A stretch of 6,065 bases of DNA. It comes from Bordetella parapertussis. GTDB taxonomy: Bacteria; Pseudomonadota; Gammaproteobacteria; Burkholderiales; Burkholderiaceae_B. This document shows, one piece after another, positions 1 to 6,010 of this stretch (the first letter of the stretch is position 1; the number at the start of each line of letters is the position of its first letter). The position numbers and the translations under genes are program-made. Below the pieces are notes generated by a model. The model saw nothing but the letters and a program-made list of their open reading frames with translations. It was not told the origin of the DNA and did no database searches. Location: assembly GCA_943331855.1 (NCBI GenBank), contig CALQNE010000216.1, forward strand, positions 1 to 6,065, in the 5' to 3' direction.

Positions 1-1593
1 AAATACGCTCGGGTAATTAATATTGATTTATCGACTGTGGTGCCAAGTATGGCGGGCCCTGGGCGACCCGATGCGCGTGTCGATCTGGCAGGCGTGGCGC
101 AGGCCTTTCAGCAGGCCGTTGTCCTTAAGAAACCCCAGTCCGTAGCGACGTCCGTCAGTGAAATCGGCGATGGCTCGGTGGTGATTGCAGCCATTACCAG
201 CTGTACCAACACCTCAAACCCAGCGGTGATGATTGGTGCTGGCCTGCTTGCTCGCAACGCTCGGCGCCTTGGGCTCAAGCCTAAGCCTTGGGTAAAAACA
301 TCGTTATCGCCAGGCTCGCGTGTGGTGGCAGATTATTTAAATGCCTCGGGCTTGCAAGGCGATCTCGATGCGTTAGGCTTTAACGTCGTAGGCTTTGGTT
401 GCATGAGCTGTATGGGCAACTCAGGCCCGCTGCCCGAGGCAATCCTGAAAGCAATTGATTCTGAGCAATTGGCGACCGTTGCGGTCTTGTCGGGTAATCG
501 CAATTTTGATGCACGCGTACATAACAGTGTGCAGGTTAATTTTTTAGCCTCGCCACCACTGGTGGTGGCGTATGCCTTGACCGGTTCAATACAGACTAAT
601 CTAACCGAAGAGCCTTTGGGGCATGATCAGCAAGGTGCCCCTGTCTATCTGCGTGACATCTGGCCTGACCCCGATGAGATTCGAGCCATGATCGCGCAAC
701 ACGTTGAACCGCACTTGTATCAAGCGCGCTACCAAACAATTTTTGAAGGCTCTCCACAGTGGCGAGCACTGACGAGCGCGACTGGGAAAATCTACGATTG
801 GAATCCAGGTAGTTTATTTATTCAGCGGCCTCCTTATTTTGAAGGGATGACACGCGAAGTGCCCGCTCAAGACAATATCGTCGGTGCCCGCGTGTTGGGG
901 ATGTTCGGTGATATGTTGACGACGGATCATATTTCACCGATTGGAAAGTTTTCGGTTCAGACGCCCGCAGGTCAGTATCTGCAGTCGCTAGGCGTTGAGG
1001 CGGCTGATTTTGTGAATTATGGCGCGCGTCGCTTAAATCATCAGGTGATGATGCGAGGCACCTTTGCAAACGTTCGTTTAAATAATGAGTTGACCCCAGG
1101 GGTTCAAGGGAGTTCAACGCTTCATATGCCGAGTAAAGAGGCGATGTCTATTTATGCCGCTGCCCAACGCTATCGCACTGAAGGTGTTCCTTTGGTGGTG
1201 GTGGCGGGTAAAGAGTATGGGGCCGGATCTTCGCGCGACTGGGCAGCTAAAGGCACGGGCTTGTTAGGGGTGCGTGCTGTGATCGCCGAATCGCTTGAGC
1301 GCATTCATCGTTCGAACTTAGTGAGTATGGGGGTGCTGCCCTTGCAATTTTTGAATGGAGATACGCGACAGTCGCTGGGCCTAACGGGCGCTGAAACCTT
1401 CGATATTCTGGGTTTGGAGCGTGGCCTGGGCGCGCGCGACCAAGTTGATTGTGTGATTCGCTATCCAGATGATCGTACGAAAACGATTCGTCTGTTAGTG
1501 AGACTCGATAGCGATGTTGAGGCTGACTACTACCGGCACGGCGGAATTTTGCAGTATGTCCTCAGAAATCGTTTGAGTCGTGAACCCGGATAA
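1..1593 (+). CDS. acnA: Aconitate hydratase, AcnA/IRP1 type (5' part lies before the window)
   Basis: Cytoplasmic [4Fe-4S] enzyme that interconverts citrate and isocitrate through cis-aconitate in the TCA and glyoxylate cycles. The frame is open from base 1 (KYARVINIDLSTVVPSMAGP), so the GTG and ATG codons at 37-51 are internal and the true start is upstream. 530 residues are visible; the family is about 890-900, so roughly 360 are missing. Cluster cysteines are C68 (SCTNTSNP), C134 and C137 (GCMSCMGN), numbered from codon 1. Their 66/69 spacing equals that of IRP1 C437/C503/C506. Also visible are SGNRNF, SPPLVVAYA, TTDHISP (D309, H310) and, in the C-terminal swivel domain, GSSRDWAAKG with S410 and R412 at the catalytic Ser and Arg positions. 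The spacing and the AcnA-like C-terminus argue against AcnB and the 2-methylisocitrate dehydratase AcnD. CMSC replaces the usual CTTC. A Bug receptor gene follows after 10 bases. Confidence 0.96.
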   Translation, partial: KYARVINIDLSTVVPSMAGPGRPDARVDLAGVAQAFQQAVVLKKPQSVATSVSEIGDGSVVIAAITSCTNTSNPAVMIGAGLLARNARRLGLKPKPWVKTSLSPGSRVVADYLNASGLQGDLDALGFNVVGFGCMSCMGNSGPLPEAILKAIDSEQLATVAVLSGNRNFDARVHNSVQVNFLASPPLVVAYALTGSIQTNLTEEPLGHDQQGAPVYLRDIWPDPDEIRAMIAQHVEPHLYQARYQTIFEGSPQWRALTSATGKIYDWNPGSLFIQRPPYFEGMTREVPAQDNIVGARVLGMFGDMLTTDHISPIGKFSVQTPAGQYLQSLGVEAADFVNYGARRLNHQVMMRGTFANVRLNNELTPGVQGSSTLHMPSKEAMSIYAAAQRYRTEGVPLVVVAGKEYGAGSSRDWAAKGTGLLGVRAVIAESLERIHRSNLVSMGVLPLQFLNGDTRQSLGLTGAETFDILGLERGLGARDQVDCVIRYPDDRTKTIRLLVRLDSDVEADYYRHGGILQYVLRNRLSREPG

Positions 1594-1596
1594 AGG
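1592..1596 (+). promoter_or_regulatory. Ribosome binding site (AAAGG) that sets the Bug gene start
   Basis: AAAGG ends 7 bases before the ATG at 1604 and overlaps the aconitase stop codon (TAA, 1591-1593). It favours the ATG at 1604 over the in-frame GTG at 1580, which would overlap the aconitase by 14 bases and add eight residues with no family resemblance. The overlap of stop codon and ribosome binding site suggests translational coupling. Confidence 0.6.
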
Positions 1597-1603
1597 TACG
1601 CAA

Positions 1604-2617
1604 ATGCTTGCACGTTTATTGACATTCAGCGAGCAGCGCAGGCTCTTCATGCGAGGCGCACAAATATTTTATTTGTGCGTGTTCGGTCTCAGCGGCCCTT
1701 TAGCCTGGTCGCAGACTGATTTTCCCAATCGGTCGATTACATTTATCGTGCCCCAATCTGCCGCGGGCTCAACCGATACGGTGGCACGCCTCACCGCCCA
1801 ACAATTGAGTGACGTATTTGGCAAACAAGTGATTGTCGAAAATCGCGCAGGTGCCAGTGGCATCATTGGTGCCGATTTGGTGGCCAAGGCAAACCCCAAT
1901 GGCTACACCTTACTGGTTGCCGGTACTGGCATTATCGCGATCAATCCGTTTTTATATAAAAATATTTCTTACGATCCCTTTAAAAGTTTTGTCCCCATTG
2001 CTTTGCTTGGATATTCAAATGATGTGTTGGTCGTGCATCCGTCGGTACCTGCCAATAATCTTACTGAGTTGATTGCTCTGGCAAAAGCGCAACCGGGCGA
2101 AATGAAATACGCCTCGGCGGGTGTCGGAACATCGCCGCATTTAACGGCTGAATTGTTTCGCCAACGAACCGACATTGTGTTGATGCATGTGCCTTACAAG
2201 GGTAGTACGCCCGCCGTTGTTGCGACGGTCGGTGGCGAAACGTCAATGATGTTTACGGGGATTGCCTCTTCGATTGCGCATATCAAAAGCGGGCGTCTGA
2301 AACCAATTTCGGTGAGTAGTCGCACGCGCTCGGCAACCTTACCAATGGTTCCGACGGTCGCTGAATCGGGTTATGAAGATTTTGAGGTGAATTACTGGAT
2401 TGGTTTGTTTGCACCGATGGGAACACCGCCTGAGATTGTGAAGTACCTTAATGCGCAAATTAATCTACTTTTAGGGCAAGCTGCGACCCGCGAGCGGTTT
2501 CAATCGCTTGGCCTTGATCCGTTTTTAGGTACCCCTGAGCAATTCGCTGACATTATTCAGAAAGACGTCGCGTTATGGGAGAAAACGATTCGAAAGGGTG
2601 ATATCAAAGCCGAGTAA
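1604..2617 (+). CDS. Bug-family (TctC-like) periplasmic solute-binding receptor
   Basis: Extracytoplasmic receptor of the tripartite tricarboxylate transporter/Bug family, which binds carboxylates and similar small solutes in the periplasm. The 337-residue length fits the family. Residues 1-36 form an export signal: QRRLFMR (11-17) resembles the twin-arginine consensus RRxFLK, followed by a hydrophobic stretch (IFYLCVFGLSGPLAW) and a likely cleavage after AWS (36). The mature part shows family hallmarks in order: IVPQSAAGSTDTVARL (48-63), VENRAGASGIIGAD (78-91), NPNGYTLL (97-104), KYASAGVGTSPHL (168-180), HVPYKG (195-200), LPMVPTVAESGYEDFE (246-261) and APMGTPPEIV (270-279). The first motif has AAG where GG is common. 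It is probably in an operon with the aconitase, which makes citrate, aconitate or another tricarboxylate a plausible ligand by inference only. No TctA/TctB genes are in the window. The alternative start at 1649 keeps a short signal but loses the twin arginine. Confidence 0.93.
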   Translation: MLARLLTFSEQRRLFMRGAQIFYLCVFGLSGPLAWSQTDFPNRSITFIVPQSAAGSTDTVARLTAQQLSDVFGKQVIVENRAGASGIIGADLVAKANPNGYTLLVAGTGIIAINPFLYKNISYDPFKSFVPIALLGYSNDVLVVHPSVPANNLTELIALAKAQPGEMKYASAGVGTSPHLTAELFRQRTDIVLMHVPYKGSTPAVVATVGGETSMMFTGIASSIAHIKSGRLKPISVSSRTRSATLPMVPTVAESGYEDFEVNYWIGLFAPMGTPPEIVKYLNAQINLLLGQAATRERFQSLGLDPFLGTPEQFADIIQKDVALWEKTIRKGDIKAE

Positions 2618-2789
2618 GTTGTTTGTCTGTAATCGATTGACACTTATTTCGTCTTGATTCCGGTGTTTGAACGTGGTTGGGCCGTGTGTTCTGGCACTAA
2701 ACTGAAGCCGTTGTGATCGAGATGGGTATCGCCCATCAGTGCGGGCTGCACATGACGCTCGCATGTTGGTGTTCATTGAGCGGGTAGGT
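2618..2789 (+). other. Leader region before the DUF3300 gene, with two small hairpins
   Basis: These 172 bases hold no recognisable gene. Two short inverted repeats lie close together: GATGGG/CCCATC (2721-2726 and 2732-2737, loop of 5) and GTGC/GCAC (2739-2742 and 2748-2751, loop of 5). Neither is followed by a T run, so neither looks like a classical terminator for the Bug gene. A 21-codon frame starting at the ATG at 2722 stops at 2787, two bases before the preferred DUF3300 start. TTGACA at 2637-2642 matches a -35 box perfectly, but no -10 box stands 16-18 bases downstream. A promoter for the DUF3300 gene is expected here but not identified. Confidence 0.4.
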
Positions 2790-3806
2790 ATGACGAGGCA
2801 CATGAGTCGTTGGAGCAGTCTGGGGGTTTTGATGGTGTTTGCCGCAAGTGTTGCGGCGCAAACGCCTGCCCCACCTGTGCCGGCGCCTATGCAGTATGCC
2901 AATTTGCCTAGCGGCCAAACGCAGATCATATCTCTGCCGGAGTTGCAATCGCTGGTTGCGCCTGTGGCACTTTACCCAGACGCCTTGCTGGCGCAAATGC
3001 TAATTGCAGCAACCTATCCCCTAGAAGTGGCGTCCGCGACGATCTGGTTGCAAAACAATCCACTGACGGGTAGTGCGCTTGAGGCTGCTCTGGCAGAACA
3101 GCGGTGGGACAACAGCGTCAAATCGTTGGTGCATTTTCCAGAGGCTTTAAAGCTCATGGGGCATCAGCTTGAATGGACGCATCGCCTGGGCGATGCTTAT
3201 CTTGTACAACCTGCTGAATTGATGCAGGCTGTGCAAGCTTTGCGTTCGCACGCGCGCCAGGCCGGATACTTACAGTCTGGTCCGCAGATGGTGGTCTCGC
3301 ATGACCCGTTGTCTAACATCATCATCATGCCGACCAACCCAGAGGTGGTTTATGTGCCGGTGTACAACCCAACGGTGGTGTATGGTCCCTGGCCGTACTT
3401 GGGTTATCCGCCTTATGGCGTGTATAGCCCGGGTTGGGGCCCCATGGCGTTTGGCGTTGGAATCGGCGTTGGTGCTGCCCTGTGGGCGACGCCCTATTGG
3501 GGCCACGGGTCGATTCGTATTAACAACGGTTATTACAACCGCTTTAATTCTGCGTATAACGCCCCGAGCTATCGTTACCCTGCGCGCGTAGGCACCTCAA
3601 GTTATTGGGCCCATAACGGTGCGCATCGTTATAACGTTCCTTTCCGCTATTCCAGTGCAGGCACGGCCGCGGTTGCTCACCAGCAGATGCATCAAAATCG
3701 GCAAAGCGCACATCAATTTGTGCAGCAGCACCGCGCTGCGACGCCACACTCTGGGCACAGCACGAACTCGACTTCGGCGGCAGGCCGATCGGGACGGCGT
3801 CACTGA
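2790..3806 (+). CDS. Exported DUF3300 domain protein, function unknown
   Basis: DUF3300 protein of the broad family that includes E. coli YacH; the biochemical role is not known. The ATG at 2790 is preferred, giving 338 residues: it puts a signal peptide at the very N-terminus (MTRHMSRW, then SSLGVLMVFAAS, cleavage after VAA at 23), with TTGAG nine bases upstream. An ATG at 2802 is nearly as good. The in-frame GTG at 2739 and ATG at 2763 would add a non-signal-like extension. Family motifs: LVAPVALYPDALLAQML (55-71), AATYPLEV (73-80), RWDNSVKSLVHFPEAL (105-120), LGDAYLVQ (133-140), LMQAVQALR (144-152) and PTNPEVVYVPVYNPTVVYG (181-199). Then come a Tyr/Pro/Gly stretch (200-216), a Gly/Ala hydrophobic segment (217-234), and a Tyr/Asn-rich then His/Gln/Ser-rich tail ending GRSGRRH. 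Periplasmic or outer-surface location is inferred. E. coli yacH also lies beside an aconitase gene (acnB). Confidence 0.88.
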   Translation: MTRHMSRWSSLGVLMVFAASVAAQTPAPPVPAPMQYANLPSGQTQIISLPELQSLVAPVALYPDALLAQMLIAATYPLEVASATIWLQNNPLTGSALEAALAEQRWDNSVKSLVHFPEALKLMGHQLEWTHRLGDAYLVQPAELMQAVQALRSHARQAGYLQSGPQMVVSHDPLSNIIIMPTNPEVVYVPVYNPTVVYGPWPYLGYPPYGVYSPGWGPMAFGVGIGVGAALWATPYWGHGSIRINNGYYNRFNSAYNAPSYRYPARVGTSSYWAHNGAHRYNVPFRYSSAGTAAVAHQQMHQNRQSAHQFVQQHRAATPHSGHSTNSTSAAGRSGRRH

Positions 3807-3832
3807 AGTGTCAGGCTGTGCTTGCAAACTAA

Positions 3833-3838
3833 TACAAT
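3833..3838 (+). promoter_or_regulatory. Possible -10 box (TACAAT) for tsaB-rimI
   Basis: TACAAT matches five of six bases of the sigma-70 -10 consensus and sits in the 38-base gap after the DUF3300 gene. The best upstream partner, GTGTCA at 3808-3813, is only 4/6 and 19 bases away. If used, transcription would begin at about 3845, the A of the tsaB start codon, giving an essentially leaderless message. That fits the absence of a Shine-Dalgarno sequence there, but the promoter remains weakly supported. Confidence 0.25.
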
Positions 3839-3844
3839 GCAGCC

Positions 3845-5071
3845 ATGACACATATTTTGGCACTTGAAACCTCGACGACGACGTGTTCGGTCGCGCTGCT
3901 GACTGAGCAGGGTTCGGTGGTCTCGTTGGTGCAGCGACAACTCGACGGGACAGCGGGGCACGCGGCAAACCTGCTGCCCATGGTGAGCGCGCTCTTGGCC
4001 GAATGTCGGCTTGAGCGCGGGTCGTTGAGTGCTGTGGCCTTTGGTCAAGGCCCAGGGGCGTTTACCGGCATACGGGTGGCGTGCGGAGTCGCGCAGGGCA
4101 TGGGCCTCGCACTGCAACTGCCGCTTATTCCAATCGGCGCACTGGCCGCGATTGCGTTTCAGGCGGCCGCACGGCATGCGCAGCACCTGATTCTCGCTGC
4201 GCTTGATGCGCGTATGGATGAAGTGTATTTCGCAGCGTATGTGGATGATGCTGATCAAGGGCTGGTCGTGCGTCAACCGCCGGTCTTATTGTCCGCGGCG
4301 CTATTGCCGGCTTTTATTGCAGAGCGACAGGCCCTTTGGCAGGCCGGCACGGCTGCAGACCTGGGTGTGTGTTTTGTGGGCGAGGGTTGGCGTTTAGCGG
4401 GTGCTCAGGCTGGTTTACCGACTGAGTGGCGGCTTGACGACCTTCAAGCGCGACCCACCGCAACGTCGGTTGCGAGCTTGGCACTTAGAGCCTGGCATGC
4501 CGGGCAAACGGTCTTGCCCGAACATGCCGCACCGCTCTATTTGCGCGACCGTGTGGCGTTTACGGTGTCTGAACGTGCCACAGGTCAGGGTGGAAATCCG
4601 CGCGCCTCGCAGGCGGGTCTGGCGGCCTTGGTGCCCATGACGGTTGCAGACCTTCCCGAGGTGCTTGAACTTGAGCGCGCTGTTCAGTCGTTTCCCTGGA
4701 CACTTAAAAATTTTGCAGACGCGCTCGATGCAGGCTACGAGGCGTGGATCTTGCGCGAAAAATCAGAATTAGTGGGATTTTGTATTGCAATGATGGCACC
4801 CGATGTTGCGCATATCTTGGTGATCGCGGTTGCTCAGGCGTATCAGCGCCGGGGGCATGCACGCCAGTTGTTGGCACAGATTTCTCGTAGTGCGCAGGCG
4901 CGTAATGCCGAAGGGTTATTGCTTGAAGTACGCCCTTCAAACGCCGCAGCCCTCGCTTTTTATGCCCACGAGGGTTTTAAGCACATTGGCGTGCGTCGCG
5001 ATTACTATCCTGCAGGTAGGGGCGGTCGTGAACACGCCTTTATTTTGAAAAAAAACTTTGACCAATCTTAA
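3845..5071 (+). CDS. tsaB-rimI: TsaB-RimI fusion: tRNA t6A37 synthesis subunit and bS18 N-acetyltransferase
   Basis: One uninterrupted 408-residue frame carries two normally separate proteins. Residues 1-242 are TsaB, the ASKHA-fold partner of TsaD in N6-threonylcarbamoylation of A37 in ANN-decoding tRNAs: ILALETSTTTCSVAL (4-18), FGQGPGAFTGIRVACGVAQG (66-85), AALDARMDEVYFAAY (118-132) and PLYLRDRVAF (230-239). Residues 243-258 (Gly/Arg/Ser/Gln-rich) look like a linker. Residues 259-403 are RimI, a GNAT enzyme that acetylates the N-terminal alanine of ribosomal protein bS18: FPWTLKNF (283-290), acetyl-CoA loop YQRRGHA (333-339), LLLEVRPSNAAALAFY (358-373) with E361 and Y373 at the catalytic positions (E. 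coli E103, Y115), and RRDYYP (384-389). Lengths match E. coli TsaB (231) and RimI (148) plus linker. The ATG at 3845 gives the canonical TsaB N-terminus but has no Shine-Dalgarno. The glycosylase gene follows after 14 bases, probably co-transcribed. TsaD, TsaC and TsaE must be elsewhere. Confidence 0.95.
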   Translation: MTHILALETSTTTCSVALLTEQGSVVSLVQRQLDGTAGHAANLLPMVSALLAECRLERGSLSAVAFGQGPGAFTGIRVACGVAQGMGLALQLPLIPIGALAAIAFQAAARHAQHLILAALDARMDEVYFAAYVDDADQGLVVRQPPVLLSAALLPAFIAERQALWQAGTAADLGVCFVGEGWRLAGAQAGLPTEWRLDDLQARPTATSVASLALRAWHAGQTVLPEHAAPLYLRDRVAFTVSERATGQGGNPRASQAGLAALVPMTVADLPEVLELERAVQSFPWTLKNFADALDAGYEAWILREKSELVGFCIAMMAPDVAHILVIAVAQAYQRRGHARQLLAQISRSAQARNAEGLLLEVRPSNAAALAFYAHEGFKHIGVRRDYYPAGRGGREHAFILKKNFDQS

Positions 5072-5085
5072 AAAACTGTCACGGT

Positions 5086-5994
5086 ATGACACCCACCCCT
5101 GATCCAAAGACGATGCAATACACAGCCTTACAGCTGGCGTGGCTGCACGAGCTCGGGATCGACAAACCTTGGATCCCTGGGGATGCTCGAGCAATTGTGC
5201 CGCCGGCGGCTATTGTCGCGAGGCCGGCCGAACGGGTCTCGCCCAGTGTCGAGCAAAGCGTTGAGATCGCACCTGTCGCAGATGCTGCAGAGTCAGAAAC
5301 GCGTCCTTCTGCGTCGGCACCCGTACGTGCGGTGCCGCGACCGGCTGGCGCTAAACACACTCAGGCTGCTGCACCCATGAGTGCCGTGAGCATTGCCGCG
5401 TTGACGGCACTGACTTCAGCTGCGGCCGACGCTGCGTCAGATCTTCAGGCGCTTACTGCGGCGGCGAGCGCTTGCCAGACTTGTGGACTGTGCCGCGAGC
5501 GCGCACAAGTCGTCATGGGACAAGGAATGACGCAGCCCGCGATTATGGTGATCGGTGATGGTCCGGGCGAGCAAGAAGATCGTAAAGGGCTGCCCTTCAT
5601 GGCTGAATCCGGTCTACTACTTGATCAGATGTTGGCCACCATCAATAGTGCGCGAACGCGCGACGTCTACTTGGCCAATGTGGTGAAGTGTCGTCCGCCC
5701 GGTAATCGTTTACCGCGCCCTGACGAAATCGCGGCCTGCCGGCCTTATCTGTTGCGTCAGTTTGAACTGGTGCGCCCCTTCAGTATTTTGGCGCTCGGTC
5801 GTGTGGCGGCGCAGTCGCTGTTAAACACTGAAGAGCCCTTGCAAAATTTGCGAGGGCGCATTCATCAGCTTGATATTGCAGGGCAACGGATTCCGCTTGT
5901 AGTGAGTTATCACACGGGTCACTTGTTAAACCACCCGGCAGACAAAGCTGCAGCCTGGCAAGATCTGCAGTTGCTTCTTACGCTTAGGCGCTAA
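5086..5994 (+). CDS. Family-4 type [4Fe-4S] uracil-DNA glycosylase with altered motifs
   Basis: DNA repair enzyme of the UDG superfamily, family 4 or close to it, which would remove uracil from DNA. The catalytic domain is about residues 128-300. Probable cluster ligands are C130 and C133 (CQTC), C202 (VVKCRPPGNR) and C218 (AACRPYL); C136 is extra. Motif A reads GDGPGEQED (157-165) instead of GE[AG]PG, and PFMAESG (170-176) replaces the usual PFVGxAG. F171, N198 (LANVVKC) and motif B H276 are kept, but motif B is HTGHLL rather than HPAYLL. Activity is therefore likely but not assured. Residues 11-35 (QYTALQLAWLHELGIDKPW) look structured; about 36-127 is an Ala/Pro/Ser-rich, probably disordered linker. 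The ATG at 5086 lies 14 bases after tsaB-rimI without a clear Shine-Dalgarno. The ATG at 5113 (residue 10) fits the N-terminus I expect for this family equally well and would give 293 residues. Confidence 0.9.
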   Translation: MTPTPDPKTMQYTALQLAWLHELGIDKPWIPGDARAIVPPAAIVARPAERVSPSVEQSVEIAPVADAAESETRPSASAPVRAVPRPAGAKHTQAAAPMSAVSIAALTALTSAAADAASDLQALTAAASACQTCGLCRERAQVVMGQGMTQPAIMVIGDGPGEQEDRKGLPFMAESGLLLDQMLATINSARTRDVYLANVVKCRPPGNRLPRPDEIAACRPYLLRQFELVRPFSILALGRVAAQSLLNTEEPLQNLRGRIHQLDIAGQRIPLVVSYHTGHLLNHPADKAAAWQDLQLLLTLRR

Positions 5995-6010
5995 GCCAAC
6001 TAAAGCGCCT
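5986..6010 (+). terminator. Hairpin at the convergent gene junction, possible terminator
   Basis: AGGCGCT (5986-5992) and its exact complement AGCGCCT (6004-6010) form a 7-base-pair stem with an 11-base loop, spanning the glycosylase stop codon (5992-5994). It sits where a two-way terminator between convergent genes would be expected. No T run follows on either strand, so intrinsic termination is doubtful. A competing smaller stem, CTTAG/CTAAG, overlaps it at 5983-5995. Confidence 0.3.

Noticed and set aside
37..51. GTG/ATG codons at 37, 40 and 49 as the aconitase start
   Set aside because: The frame is open to base 1, and the residues before them (YARVINIDLST) already match the aconitase family, so these codons are internal.
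551..570. Perfect 8-bp hairpin CGCCACCA-CTGG-TGGTGGCG inside the aconitase gene
   Set aside because: The bases encode the conserved SPPLVVA motif, so the symmetry largely follows from the protein sequence and codon choice; no T run and no gene boundary here.
1..1593. 2-methylisocitrate dehydratase (AcnD) instead of aconitase
   Set aside because: The GNSGPLPEAI segment, IRP1-like cysteine spacing, AcnA-like C-terminus and lack of prp genes favour AcnA. The missing N-terminal third leaves slight doubt.
2637..2642. TTGACA as a -35 box after the Bug gene
   Set aside because: No acceptable -10 hexamer lies 16-18 bases downstream; probably chance.
3872..3882. CGACGACGACG short tandem repeat at the 5' end of tsaB
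   Set aside because: It encodes part of the conserved TsaB N-terminal motif (TSTTTCS); too short to call a repeat element or a slippage site.
3800..4276. Long open frame on the minus strand across the start of tsaB-rimI, and other antisense open frames
   Set aside because: They lie opposite clearly conserved coding sequence, show no recognisable domains and have His/Arg/Gln-rich translations typical of antisense reading in this base composition.
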